This document shows positions 22,814 to 34,356 of a stretch of DNA of 64,000 bases, piece by piece. Location of the stretch: contig JAQOTA010000022.1 of assembly GCA_029532415.1 (NCBI GenBank), positions 682,001 through 746,000 of the forward strand. The letters run 5' to 3'. The notes under the pieces were generated by a model. It worked only from the letters and a program-made list of their open reading frames with translations, made no database searches and was not told the origin of the DNA. Both the position numbers and the translations under genes were made by a program. How positions within the stretch are numbered: position 1 is the stretch's first letter; each line of letters begins with the position of its first letter. The stretch comes from Marasmius tenuissimus (Eukaryota > Basidiomycota > Agaricomycetes > Agaricales > Marasmiaceae).

Positions 22814-23240
22814 GCTTGGTAACTAGCGATATGATGTGACAAGAATCGATAGACAATGACTGTATGCCGGACGACTGCCCAATGAACACTGTCGTGACCT
22901 CCGATCGCTCGGGAACAAATCATCGGAATTGTTCCACGGCCATGGGAGAAGCTCAGTTGTTTTACTCTGAAAGGTCGCGCGTATTCTAGGTCGATAATCT
23001 TGCAGACATGGCTCCCTTTCCCTACACCGCCATGCGGAAGGTAGCAACAAAGGAGGTTCCCACCAATCGAGAGGTCCCGGTGAACCCGTCCCGCGTCGTA
23101 GAGTATCTTGAGTGCTAGCCGAGCCCGGGGCTTGAAAAGCCCAGTCCAGCGGCTTTGGGAGGCTCAAGACTCGGGCTCGACATTTCATAAGCCCGGCGAG
23201 TCCTCTCCCATCGTCCACCGGCGTGATATGAGCGCAGTTT

Positions 23241-24894
23241 TATGAGCACATAATTCATTGCAAAATTATGCGGTATATATATGAAAATTGTGCGTGATGT
23301 AATCAACGTTACCCGGAGTGATTGTTGGGCGTCCGGATGTTGCCTTAGGGCGTCGGGATAATGGGTCTGAGCTTCATCGCCTCAGACTTCAACTTCACCG
23401 GCTGCGCTCATTGTCTCCACTAAGTCAGTATTTACTAATAAGCCTACCCTGTCAACCATTTTAGATGTATCCTCAGCCTTGCAAGACATGCCTTCAAGAT
23501 TGCCGAAGCTTCGATATACTCGAGTGGTCTCCGAGATGCATCATCAAGGTATCGAACTATACATTGACGCTCTACTGGGGTGGTGTAACTAAAAGGATTT
23601 TACTTTGATGTTAGAAGATCGAACCTCCAATGCTCAACCTTTATGCGTGCGGTGTTCCTATGGGTCGCGTGTAGTATGCACGCTATCAGGAATCAGGATG
23701 GGTGGACTGTGGTGCATTCTTGGACTCAAAATTCAGCTGCGATGTACCAGTATGGTTCCTTACCGATATCACTCGGCACATCCAACTTTTGGGCGTGATG
23801 ACCCAGCTATACTGCATTTCCTAAATGTGTCAGGCTGGCCTGGTTTGTAGAATACGTGATTCCTTCCCTGATGAGCCAGCTTACCTATGACCAAGTCCTT
23901 CATGCCCGAATCTGGGAGTGTTGGTAAGTAACTAGTTTGGCTCATTCTGTGTAAGCTGTATAGCCACCATTGGGTAAAAGTCCGGATATAAGTCTTTATG
24001 TTTTTGCTTCTGGACAGAGAATTTCTCGAACCTATGAGCGCATTTTTCGTTACATATTCTTGAGCCTTTACGAAATCGTGCAGGGTCGGGGCTTGCCGTC
24101 AAGGAAATGTCCGGTGTTGGGCGTTGGCGCACTCAGAATCGTCCGGCGTTAGCTTTCAGTGTCCACCACGGACCGGCCTCCGTCTCCAAAAGTTTTGTGG
24201 TTGATCTGGCCTACGCTGCCGTACAAGTACGTGTATATCTTCTCTGTGATGCCTGATCTAGGCATCAGGCTTCAGCTCATCTCGTGTTATCAATGTCATC
24301 AACGGGTGTGAGTTATCTGACGCGCTATTTGAACACAGGAGTCCGAACCCGTGCGCGTGGTGTCCAGGTTCTTCACAGGCACTTTGAGTTAGCCGAGCTA
24401 CCGGCAGCTCGGCATTACCGGCAACTCCCCGGATATTGAGGGTTCTTATCCAAGAACTGTCATTCTCCACTACGCTTCTCTTCTATCTCTTCATCCCGGT
24501 AGAGACTCTGAGCCCAATAACATGTTGCTCAAACAAAATTTGAGGGCCACTCTGCTTTCTATGAAGACTGGCCCCCCATGTAATTTACTTCACGCCCGGG
24601 AGCTCTAAGTAATGCCGGATTGCGGCATTCACTAATTTTAGTCGGCAATGCTTCCGCCTCCCTTGGTATAATTTCAATGTGCCTCACAAACTGGACGACA
24701 CACCCAGGATAATGAACAGAGCATAAACATTTAACTAACCTCGCATATTCAACTTGTGGAAACCATTATGATTACTGGTGAGAGAGAGGACCGACCTCCC
24801 AACGCTCGACGTCAATAGCCGGACAACCAACACTTGACACCGGATAACCAGGGTACAAATGTCGCACGATTTTGCGATGAATTATGTGCTCATA
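23241..24894. mobile_element. Non-autonomous DNA transposon with extended terminal inverted repeats
   Basis: The left end TATGAGCACATAATTCAT at 23241 is matched by its inverse at the right end, closing at 24894; about 29 of the first 32 positions agree. Subterminal sequence is also inverted-similar (TTACCCGGAGTGATTG... against TTATCCGGTGTCAAGTG..., both followed by a TTGGG/TTGTCCGG motif). The 1.65 kb interior has no transposase ORF I can recognise. I cannot define a target-site duplication with certainty. Related ends occur at 46.6-47.6 kb. The right end lies about 80 bp before the start of the next gene. Confidence 0.7.
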
Positions 24895-24975
24895 GAACCC
24901 ATTTTACCGCTGTGAGTGAAGGCCATCGGCATATTTATGACTGATCCAACTTATTATTTGAACTCAACACAGACT

Positions 24976-27900
24976 ATGAACTTCAATAATCTGAGCCGTG
25001 AGGCCATCGCCCAGCTCCTTACAGCCTTTCTCCAATCAGAGCCTAATTCTACGCCGCCCGCTAATCCTTCTCATCCCACTCCTTCAGCTAATACCACCAC
25101 GACGGCATTGGTCAATCCTTCCCTTATTTCTCAACCAAATGACACCCAAGGTTCTGCCGCTCCGCAGCCTCCTGCACTTTCCTTTTCTTCCACTGCATTG
25201 GAATTGATGGCCCGACTCGGTCAGACTCAGAGCGCTTCGTCGGACGCGAACAGTATTTCCAGTCAGGCGGGTCCCTCTCAAACCTCAGCCACACCTTCCT
25301 CAGTAACGTCTATAATGGCATCCACATCGGCGTCCACGCCGGCCGATACAGCCATTCCGCAAGCTCGTCCTATCGCTCCTTACTCCAGTGTCACCATGCT
25401 CAATGCTGTCGCCAATGGTAATCAGCCTCCGGAATCTCGAGACGGCCGTCCTCTCATCACAATGCAGTCGGGCTTCCCTGCCTTTGATATCATCCGTCGC
25501 ACCAATCAGGCCCGGCTCGAACATTCAGCTGAGGCCAATCCAAAGAAGCGTCCGGGGCCCCGTAGTAAGGCCAAAAAGGGTCCGACTCTGCAAGTTGAAC
25601 GGGAGCAGCAACTCACTCTCGCTGACTGTCTCAAGGTCGCAGACGATGGCCAGGTAACGGTTAACTTGGCCATCAATGTGTATCCTCCACAACCATCTAA
25701 CCACACCCTCGTTGTACATTTCTATTTCTTCATTTCTGACACGACATTGGTCTGACTCTTGAGTTTCTAGGCTTTTGGACTCTCTCGATATCTAGTCAAG
25801 TACACACGCCACAGTGACTCTTTCAACGCCATGCTTGATCGACTTCATTTGTATCACGAATTTCACGACATCAACGTGAAGACGACGGTGATGGCTATTC
25901 TGAGCACGGTTGTGGAAGAGATTCGCGAATATGGCTACGATTTGGACTTACCTCAAATACCTGGACCCTCAGCGTTCCAACCTCACGAGCAACTCCCCCT
26001 ACAGCTATTGGCCTTTACAAACAGCGGTAGGCCCAATGGCGCCAACAAGACATGGAAGCTGGCAACTGGCGCGTTTGCCGCCGATACCACATTGGAGGAT
26101 CTCCTCCGGAAGAAGGAATACGCGCATAACAAGTTGTCGGTCACCCCTCGAGGCTTCTTTGAGCTCAACACCAGTGAGTCGCAACTCCAACCCCGCGTAC
26201 TGTGCTAAATTTCTCTCGATAGTTATCCGGAGATGTCATTATCCCCTTGCCATCAAGAAAAGTCTGGCAGAACTTCAGCTTATGGACGACAATACCATCC
26301 AGACTCACCGCTGTATTCCAAAGCGCGTTTACACTCTCTTCCGCGATGATGCTGAAGCAGGTAGTGGCTCTGTCATGATTACAGAGGAGGACCTGGAAAT
26401 CGACTGCGGGGATGACGAGCAAAGTGATGATGAGGTGAGTCATCTACTACTTTACTCGATTGTTGCTGACAAAAATACCACAGGAGGAACAGACGGTCGC
26501 CCACACTCTGTTAACTCGACCTGCTCTCACTCTTCGAACACCATCTCAACTCCCCCCAGTCTCCGGCCCAGGTTTTAGTCGCTCGAGTTCTGCTTCCGTT
26601 CCATCAACCGCTTCCGGTAGCCGATCGTCGTCACGCAATGTTTCTTCTACTTCTTCAGCATCTGCCAGTCAGCCTGCTACTCACAGTGCTTCCTCCGCTT
26701 CATCCATATCTGCCTCGGTGAACAATGGTGCAAGTCAAGTGCCAAACAACAACAGTACTGAGGTGCGTAATTTCTGCCTTGTACTGTGATCCCCGTAGAG
26801 ATTGTTCAACACTTTTCAGGCTACGCGTCGCGTCCCTACAACTCTATGGAGCGTTTCTTGGCAGGAGAAAAAGGAGCCCGGGTTAGCAACTATCTTGAAG
26901 TATGAACGAACTTCAAGGTTCTTTGAGGTGGTATCGGAGACTTACACCTCGACTCATAATGGCAATGCTCCCCCGAGCCTGGAAGTCAAAGGACGAAATT
27001 ACGTAGACCTTGCATTGCAGTTGAAGTCCGTGATCACACAGTGTCTCTTGCAGGGAGATTTCACAGTCTTGCTTTCCATGGAACGTACATTTGCTCTGTG
27101 AGTGTCACATTTCCACCTGTCTCAGACCACTCAGCTGACGTGTCGCAATGGGGCAGAATTGACGGAGAAGGTTCGCTGGTCAGTAGCGGAAATGGCGTGG
27201 AGAGAGAGACAATCTCTACTCTTTGCAATACATATCTCTCTCGGCGAGCGTCGACATTCTTCGTGCCACATGGTCCTCAGTTCTCGACGCTCGCTGCTGT
27301 GAACGTTGCATCAGCACGATGGATGTCTACCGAGCAACGATTAGATTGGGGCATTGTCGGCACACTAGTTGCACTTTCCTTGATTCATGGAATGGGAACT
27401 GAACCCCTAAACCCTTTGCTCCTAATATTCTTCATCAACGACACTCAGATTAGTTCCCTTCAATCAAATCTGGTCTTGCGCTGGTTTCCCGACTTACACG
27501 CCATCTTGAAAGCCTGGACTGCCCTTGGACATGAGGATGATATTCGTCAATTCGCGGGACATTTTTCGTCCTATCATGATTGCGATGTGGGTGCTCGTTT
27601 GGATTCCTTTTCGTCTTGGTGCAAATCTCAACTCGATACCTTGCCAGATCGCCTCGCTTAGATCTCGAAGTCCTGATCAGCACCGTGCCTTAGGCTGGGA
27701 GATGCTTCACAACGCCATCATTGGGTCAAAGTCAACCGATCATCCCGCCATAGCACTCTTCTTGAAGGGCTTCAGAATGCCTTGTGATAAAGGCTATAAC
27801 TTCACACAAGTAAGTCCAATCCTTTCATTGAGCTTCAGTCTCCTCTTGACACTCACGATTTGATATAGATTGCTCGGGCTTTCCAGGGCGGATCAGTGGA

Positions 27901-28631
27901 GTTTGTCTCAGAGGTCTACAACAATTACATTTCTCACTACTCGAATCTTCGGTTGAGTTACCAGTCTTTGATCCAGCCAGAAACCTTCGAGAAGCTCATA
28001 CAGGCTCTCGAAGAGAGCTCATCCTTTGCGGTCACTTCGTTCCAAGAGCTCTTCCGAGATTTTTTAGAAGGCACGGGATGCCCTTCAATTGAGTTGATGA
28101 ATAACCTGAAGGGCCGGTTGAATCCGATTGTCAACCTGGAAGATATCGACGAAGACACCTTCCGGATGCGGATGTTTTGTTGGGCTGCGACTGGGGCCCC
28201 TTTTGTGCTGGCTGATGGCTTGCCTACAAGGGTGAGGAAATCTATTCTGTAGAGTTCAACTGCGACTTACTTGCTTTGACGGATTGGTGACTTAGGTGAT
28301 TCTGGTGGAGGACGATGATGAAGACTATGGCGCTGGTCTCAGTGCCGAACAACGTCTCGCGCATCTTAATGCCGGCGTTTGCAAGTTCAAGTCTTGCTTC
28401 CGGGAGATGAGAATACCTGTATCATTCCTCCTCCATCTCCTATCCATTGATTACACCACCGCACTGTCAGATGGTGGAGAGGGTGAGGGCGAGGGGGGAG
28501 TATCCAACTCTGGAGAGTCTAACTCATCACGGGGCTCTTCCGAAGGCGTAACATTGTCAGCCAAAGATACAGTAGAACACTGGCTTTTGGCCTCCATTCT
28601 TGATAACATTGGCGAGAACAACTTGGCTTGA
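24976..28631 (+). CDS. Large multi-exon protein with Ser/Thr-rich linkers and a HECT-like C-terminal region (tentative)
   Basis: I could not assign this gene to a named family. The most natural start is MNFNNLSREAIAQLLTAFL at 24976 (an upstream in-frame ATG is at 24937). The first exon is Ser/Thr/Pro/Ala-rich and ends in a basic patch (KKRPGPRSKAKKG). A folded middle part follows (AFGLSRYLVKYTRHSDSFNA to RGFFELNT; HYPLAIKKSLAELQLMDDNT), then an acidic stretch and a Ser-rich linker. The C-terminal part (about 26820-28620) has segments such as GTLVALSLIHGMGTEPLNPL, CWAATGAPFVLADG and LAHLNAGVCKFKSCFREMRI. Their order resembles the end of HECT ubiquitin ligases, with a candidate Cys in the last segment. 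That is inference from pattern only. At least nine introns and roughly 1,000 residues. Its stop at 28631 faces the convergent dioxygenase gene 190 bp away. Confidence 0.55.
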
Positions 28632-28821
28632 AGTTAACAGTGCTTACATCCTCATATCGAACGTAAACTGGTTGCTACAAATATTTCTTGTTACTACCTT
28701 AATACATATGTCATAATCTTTTATTGCATCGCGGCGGCCAGCCTGAGCTTCAGTGAAAGGCAAACTATTGCATTGCAGACGGATTATGGGTACATATTCA
28801 ATTGAAGCTTCGTCATCAAGA

Positions 28822-31743
28822 TTATGACCCCCACGCCCGGCGACGCAAGTTGTAATTGTGGCGAACATTATGGTCATCTTCGGCGCGTTTCTTGTTTTTG
28901 GACGTCACAGTTTTGTGGTTACCTTTACTGGCACCCCCTCGGAGTCTAATTATGGTTTTGACGTCATCAAGGGTTTTTTGCGATGGAAGAATTGTCCCGT
29001 GAACTTCGTTTGCATCGAAGGACCTATAGAACATTCAGGTGAAGACCAAAGTTAGACTCTTGATTAGCAGGCTACGTACCAAGCCATATTAGCTCTGGTT
29101 GCAATATAATATCCATAAGCCAAATTTGCGAAACCATACTCATCATATTCAGTATGAACGTTCTTGACCAGCTGACAGGATAAGCTGCGCACTGCATCAT
29201 CGTCACAATGTAATGGCGCAGCGTAGTCGTCACAAGTGTAAAGGTTGGCACCGGATACTCCAACATGGTCGCAGAGGGCGCCTGCTTCATCCAAGTCGGC
29301 AGCAAATTTATCGTCAACCAACCTGGCCACCTCAGATAGCATCAATGAGGACTAGACAAGCCAGATCAGCGAGAGCGAATCTCCAGTCGAGATATAATGC
29401 ATTCAAACCTCGGCTTGGTTGAACAAAACCTCAATTCCGTCCACTGTTTCAGCCGTGATTCCTGCGTACTCTACATATCCATCTGCTTCGTTCCCTCCGG
29501 TAGCCATCCTCGATCCAAAAGGAAACATGGCACCACTCGACCAAAACTTGAACTGGCTGCCCCGTGTAAGAGGGCGAACGCCGGAGGAGGTGTTGTGATG
29601 GCTAATCAACATCTCTAGGTCTGACGGAGGAAATGCGTCGTAGAAGACAAAATCAATCTAGAAATAAGAAAAGCAGTCGTCGCTTGCACAGGCATGAAAA
29701 TGTGATAGTGTACTCACGATTTGGCCAGGACGACTTTCCTCTTCGATGTGAATGATCTGTCTTTCACACCGTTCCAAGATCTCGTCTTGTGCGGCAATTC
29801 TCTGGAGTCCGTTCGCAGACATGATAATTGGGCCTTTGCCATTCTCTGAGTCTCCAACCTACAGCGCCTGTCAATCACACGAGATCGAAGGAAATATCAA
29901 GACGCACCCCAGTAGGTAGCATACGCTCGCCTTCAGGTACAAGTGTCACGCCTACTCCCCGCATGCTTGCAAGGTAATGTTCATCAGGCTCCCGCACTAC
30001 TTGTATTGTGGAACGGCATTGTTGACCTGCAGGTAGGTCCCGACAGCGGTCACAACTATCTTTCTGCCTTCCTCGCCTCAACCTTGAACGATAGTTCTTC
30101 TTCAGTTTCTTGAACTTGAGCGTTCGACGAATAATAGTTCCTAACACGTCATCAGCGATCGCTTCAATCCAAGTCCTCTCTCCTTCCACGGTTCTCCTTT
30201 GGACTTGACTGATATAACTCATCGTATTTTTGTAGAGGGCGGCTGGATCCTTATCTGTCACCTGCACATGGCCAGATCAATGGCGATCTCAATAAAGCAG
30301 CGGGCTCTTACCTTGAACCTCAAAGCGGAAAGATGCCACTTCAACCATCGATTCCACGCTGATACAAAATTGCCTAAGGAGCACAGAAAGAACACAGATG
30401 TGGGGTTCCCGGCGGTTGGTATAAGTGCAGGATATTTCCGAAGCGCGGCCATTAATTCTTTTCCGCCATCCATATTCTTGAACTCTTTCTGAATGGAGGT
30501 CTGTCATTTATATCGCAAGGCAAAAAGCGAACGAGTCACCTTCGAATCATCCGGATGAATATCAGGATAATCTTTGAGGTCTGGTGATTCATACATGGCA
30601 TACATGTTCTCGGACCATTTGTCCAGAATTCGTGCGAACGCAATACCCAAGGCATGTACACGGACCAATCTTTCATTATGAGGATTGTTGTACTTGATGT
30701 AGAAGGCGGGGTGCGAGACTTCCAGGATGTCTGCTGCCAGCTTTGATTCCTACAAGTATATCATCGATTAAAAATGAGCCTAAGTCACGATTCGGATACT
30801 TACCCCTACTGCATGAAGAAACTCTTCGCGAAAATAGATTCTCTTGGTTATTTTCTTCATGCTACGCAGAGCATCAATAACCTTTTCGAGGCGTAACGTT
30901 AAGTCGGGAGGATCGATGGGGTTGGCAGGACTTATGAGTGTCACTGGAAGCGTCAGAATTCCCTGAAGAGCGCGGTGCCAGCTGGAACATAGAGGGAGGA
31001 AATCCTTGACTTCAATGCTGGGCCGTTTCTTGGGCTGTTTCTTGGACTGCTTCTCGTGCCTTTTGTTGGGTTGCACGTCGCACTTGACGGGCTCATCTGG
31101 AGTCATATCTGGCTCATCGGGTTGGATGGTATCCATGACATCGTCAAGCATATCTTCGGTGTCGGTGTCGTTATGCGTAATCAGATCAGTGAGATCTTCG
31201 TCTCTTGCATGAAGGAGACAGGCCTGCTCCTCGGTACTTGTTGGATCATGTTGACGCATACCCAGCTTGTATAATTGTCAGACCGAACCCATAAAAGATA
31301 TTGATATCGAACGCACCTTCTTGGCTACATATGTCTGCAAGAACAGCAGCTCTGCAATAACAACCTCTGGCTTATCTTGTGCTGCTTCGGCTTTGATACT
31401 CCAGAAGAAATCAACGGCGTTGTGGGGCGCCAAGATTTTCGGGTTCAAATCCAAATGGATACAATCACGAAACCATTTGTAAATGGCGTCGATCTAGAAT
31501 AAAAAATAGTCTGAGCGATTTTGCCTTGTCAAAATGGAACTGGAGGTATACCAATGGTGATCCAGGTGAAAATTTTGTCTGCGATTGATTGAGCCAAGAC
31601 GTCAAGGCCGCTCGAGTGGCACGTATGTCGGGGAACTTGACGTGCGGGTGTTGTTCTATCACATGATCTACCACAGCCTTAAGGTGACTGTTGGCGACAG
31701 GCTGGTATATGGGATAAGGAACGCTGAGATGGTTGGTAGGCAT
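28822..31743 (-). CDS. TET/JBP-like 2-oxoglutarate/Fe(II) dioxygenase (fungal, candidate 5-methylcytosine oxidase)
   Basis: From MPTNHLSVPYPIYQPV at 31743 I splice about ten exons into some 800-850 residues. The N-terminal part (IDAIYKWFRDCIHLDLNPK; SSWHRALQGILTLPVTLISP) contains an Asp/Glu-Lys-rich linker (31050-31200). A Cys cluster, DSCDRCRDLPAGQQC, precedes the catalytic part. The C-terminal catalytic region has GVSGANLYTCDDYAAPLHCD, giving an H-x-D iron-binding motif (HCD), then EYGFANLAYGYYIATRANMA. After an intron the distal iron His lies in SFDANEVHGTILPSQ. This arrangement fits the double-stranded beta-helix of the TET/JBP family, which is expanded in mushrooms and oxidises methylated bases. 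A basic C-terminus follows (KNKKRAEDDHNVRHNYNLRR). All frames are open. The exact 2-oxoglutarate-binding residue is not identified, so the family call is good but not certain. Confidence 0.68.
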
Positions 31744-31941
31744 GGCTTCAAGACATGGGAACTTTCAGATAATATATGCAAACTCTTGAATACACGGACA
31801 CAGATGACGTCTACAAAACATGAATAGAACGACGACATGGGTACTCGCATCAGGTGGTGGCAGTATAACTGTTTTAGGTCTCTCCAAGCCGTGCTGGTGG
31901 AACGTTCGGGCATAGGATTACGTCCACTATATCCACAATAG

Positions 31942-33352
31942 CTAGCCATTGGTTCTCTCTGCTTGTTTGTCGTCGATAATTTTTTGGCTTCGACTCTCAG
32001 TACCGATGTTCCAATGAGTGTGTAGTATACGTTGCTTCTTGTTATCACGGGCAGCGTTGCTAGTGAGTTCGAGAATCTCAGTAGCGAGGTATTTGAGGAA
32101 GTAGACTACAACAAGAATGAGTTTAGAGATTGTGTAAAAAGAAGCTGAAACTTACCAGAAGCGTCAGCACCGACACGTAGCGTGTAGTTGCCCTTTTTCA
32201 AGAGACAGCGGACATGACTGACAGGGAATCGGAGACCAGCCACAAGTCGCCTGGGCGGCTCGGGTTTGCCGGACGGATGTTCCTTGGGTTTCAGTAAGTC
32301 CAATCCCCAATCATTGGTGACATCCCACCAATATGAATATAGATAGCTGCAGCGAGAAGCCTGCGCTATATCTGTACATGAACTACCGCATGTCGGACTA
32401 ACTTTGAACTGACCATAGTCTGAATAGCGGGTGTTCTCCATGTCATGCTCCGTTATCACTTCCGTCCTGTATCTCCTGGACTACCAGATTTTGTGCAGAG
32501 GAGAAATAGATCACGGGGAAAGCTGTCGCGTACTTCACAGCGTTGTACAGTGGTTGGTTGCTGTCGTTCGCCGCGGAGTTCCATTCTACGATGCATTGTC
32601 GAAAGCGAATGAAGTATGGGAGGCTATCGAGAATCAGAGACGAGTAAATTAGATATGAGAGCAATAACCAGTACCTCATAACGGTGGGTGCAAGCCACCG
32701 AATCCATCCCGAATCCACTGGCTTCACGAGCATGCCATTGCCTGGCCACAGCATTCGCAATACTAGAAAGACATCCCCAATTACTTTAGCGTAAGACGTG
32801 AGGACGTCGGCGAAAACGACGTCAGCAAAATATACGGGATTATTCATTCGGATGAACAGGCATCTTCGGAGTGACCTAGAGTGCGTTTTTAGTACTTCAT
32901 CGAATGCCCAACTTCGCGAAAGGCACTCACAACAAAAAGCTGTCGCATTCATGCTTGTAAAAGACTTGAAACGGACAGGCAAGGATAAGAATGACAACCA
33001 CAGATAATATCTCCGGTAAATATCCGTAAGAGTCGACAATTTTTGGGTCACCTCCGGTGAAGAAGATGTAGAGTAACCAGGTTGCGAAAAACCAGGCGAA
33101 GTAAACCCCGGCCACTCGATATATGGTATTATAGTGCGCTGTAGAGTCTTTGGGTAGTCTTGGCGAGGTCCTGGGAAGTCCATCGTTCGTTCTCAGCTCC
33201 AAAATGGCTGGTGTATCCAGCCCGGACAATTCTAATCCGTGTAGGTTTGTTGCCCATCCAAGTACACCCAATCCGACAAGACCGAGAACGCGAAATGGTA
33301 GGGGGAATGAGACTGAATAGGGAATTTCGTCGTCAAAGTCGGGCTCGCTCAT
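31942..33352 (-). CDS. ERD1: ERD1-like EXS-domain membrane protein (Golgi)
   Basis: Starts MSEPDFDDEIPYSVSFPLPF, followed by several hydrophobic helices (VLGLVGLGVLGWATNL, VAGVYFAWFFATWLLYIFF, ILSVVVILILACPFQVFY). The EXS domain is recognised from NNPVYFADVVFADVLTSYAK, RYWLLLSYLIYSSLILD, SYLYSYWWDVTNDWGLDL and the C-terminal ADASVYFLKYLATEILELTS with RDNK close to the end. The stop is at 31942-31944. It lacks an SPX domain, which distinguishes ERD1 from the XPR1/SYG1 exporters. Yeast Erd1 acts in the Golgi, where it recycles phosphate released by glycosylation and helps retain glycosyltransferases and ER residents. About 390-410 residues with several short introns. Its start is 125 bp from the divergent SNU23 gene, so the two share a promoter region. 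Confidence 0.85.
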
Positions 33353-33477
33353 GGTTGGGTATAACCAGGAGAGGGCGGTTGGAGGGAAGAGGGTGTTTAA
33401 GTGAGAGAAATTACAGGGAAATTGGTATTGCCATCCCACGTGTCGAGCCTGCAGCCTCTTTCTTTCGCTCCACTCCC

Positions 33478-34264
33478 ATGGCAGACAAGGGAGGTGCGTA
33501 TGGCACCAAAGCAGGCGACACTGATTTCAGGAAGAAATGGGACAAGAAGGAATATGCAGAAAGGGCCAGAAAACGCGATCAGGAGGAGAAAGAGTGTATG
33601 CAGGAGAACGAGGAACGCCTGAAGCAGGGTACGTTGACTCAATCGTTCGGCGTTCATCACGACTCTCACAGAACTCTTCTATTGCAGGGAAAAAGCCATG
33701 AAAAGGACCCAAACGAGGTGATTGGCCTAAACCTACTGAGCTCATGAAGCAGAGAGAAGGACCGCTGGAGCTCGACAAGAACTTGAACAAAACTATGGTT
33801 GTTCAGAATCCAGGCGGGAGAGGTCCTGGCCAACCCGGTTTCTACTGCGAGGCGTGTAATAGGACCTTCAAGGATACGACGGCATACCTCGACCATATCA
33901 ATAGTAGAGCTCGTACGTGTCGTTCCAGCTTTGATGCTTATATGTTCTGACGTGCCTTCATTCTCTAGATTTGAGAACAATAGGGCAAACGACGAAGGTG
34001 GAACGATCTACTCTAGAGCAAGTTTGTGCAAGAATAGCGTTACTGCGAGAAAAGACAAAAGAAGCATCCCCTGCGAAAGCTTATGACTTCGATAAGCGAC
34101 TGGCCAACATCAAAGCCAAAGAAATAGCTCTCCGAGAAGAAAAGAAGGCTCAGAAAAAGGCAGAGAAAGAGAAAGCTCTGGCTTCTCAGCTCGCTGATCC
34201 TGCAGAGAACAACGAGATGACACAGATGATGGGTTTTGCAGGTTTTGGCACGTCCAAGAAATGA
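33478..34264 (+). CDS. SNU23: SNU23/ZMAT2-like U4/U6.U5 tri-snRNP zinc-finger protein
   Basis: Pre-mRNA splicing factor of the tri-snRNP/pre-B spliceosome. MADKGGAYGTKAGDTDFRKK is followed by a charged helix, then WPKPTELMKQREGPLELDKN, NLNKTMVVQ and a matrin/U1-type zinc finger FYCEACNRTFKDTTAYLDHI with NSRAHLR across an intron at about 33914-33968. Next are VERSTLEQV and a long Lys/Glu-rich coiled region; the end is MGFAGFGTSKK. About 220 residues. One splice junction is odd. Using the first AG (after 33687) brings TGA at 33699-33701 into frame, whereas AG acceptors after 33705 or 33716 keep the frame to WPKPTELM. The family identity is firm, but the exact second exon boundary is uncertain. 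Confidence 0.85.
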
Positions 34265-34356
34265 TCTCGATGCTTTACTTCCTGGATACAACATATACAA
34301 TAGAGCTGTAGCAGTAACTGTATTCTACATTTATACATACATTGTATTAACTACTT

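Larger units (their letters stand above)
21408..23117 (+). repeat. Segmental duplication block, copy at 21.4-23.1 kb
   Basis: About 1.7 kb, in direct orientation with 48154-49945. The shared sequence begins near ATTCCAGTCCTCCAA, includes GACGGGCAATGGTGAGAAGG, the whole promoter, the complete MIF gene and the 3' flank, and ends GAGTATCTTGAGTGCTA. Similarity covers introns and intergenic DNA as well as exons, so this is DNA-level duplication and not only gene conservation. Confidence 0.85.

Noticed and set aside
23241..24894. Possible host gene inside the TIR element (short ORF at 23605-23850)
   Set aside because: 81 codons with no family and no transposase signature; more likely element filler.
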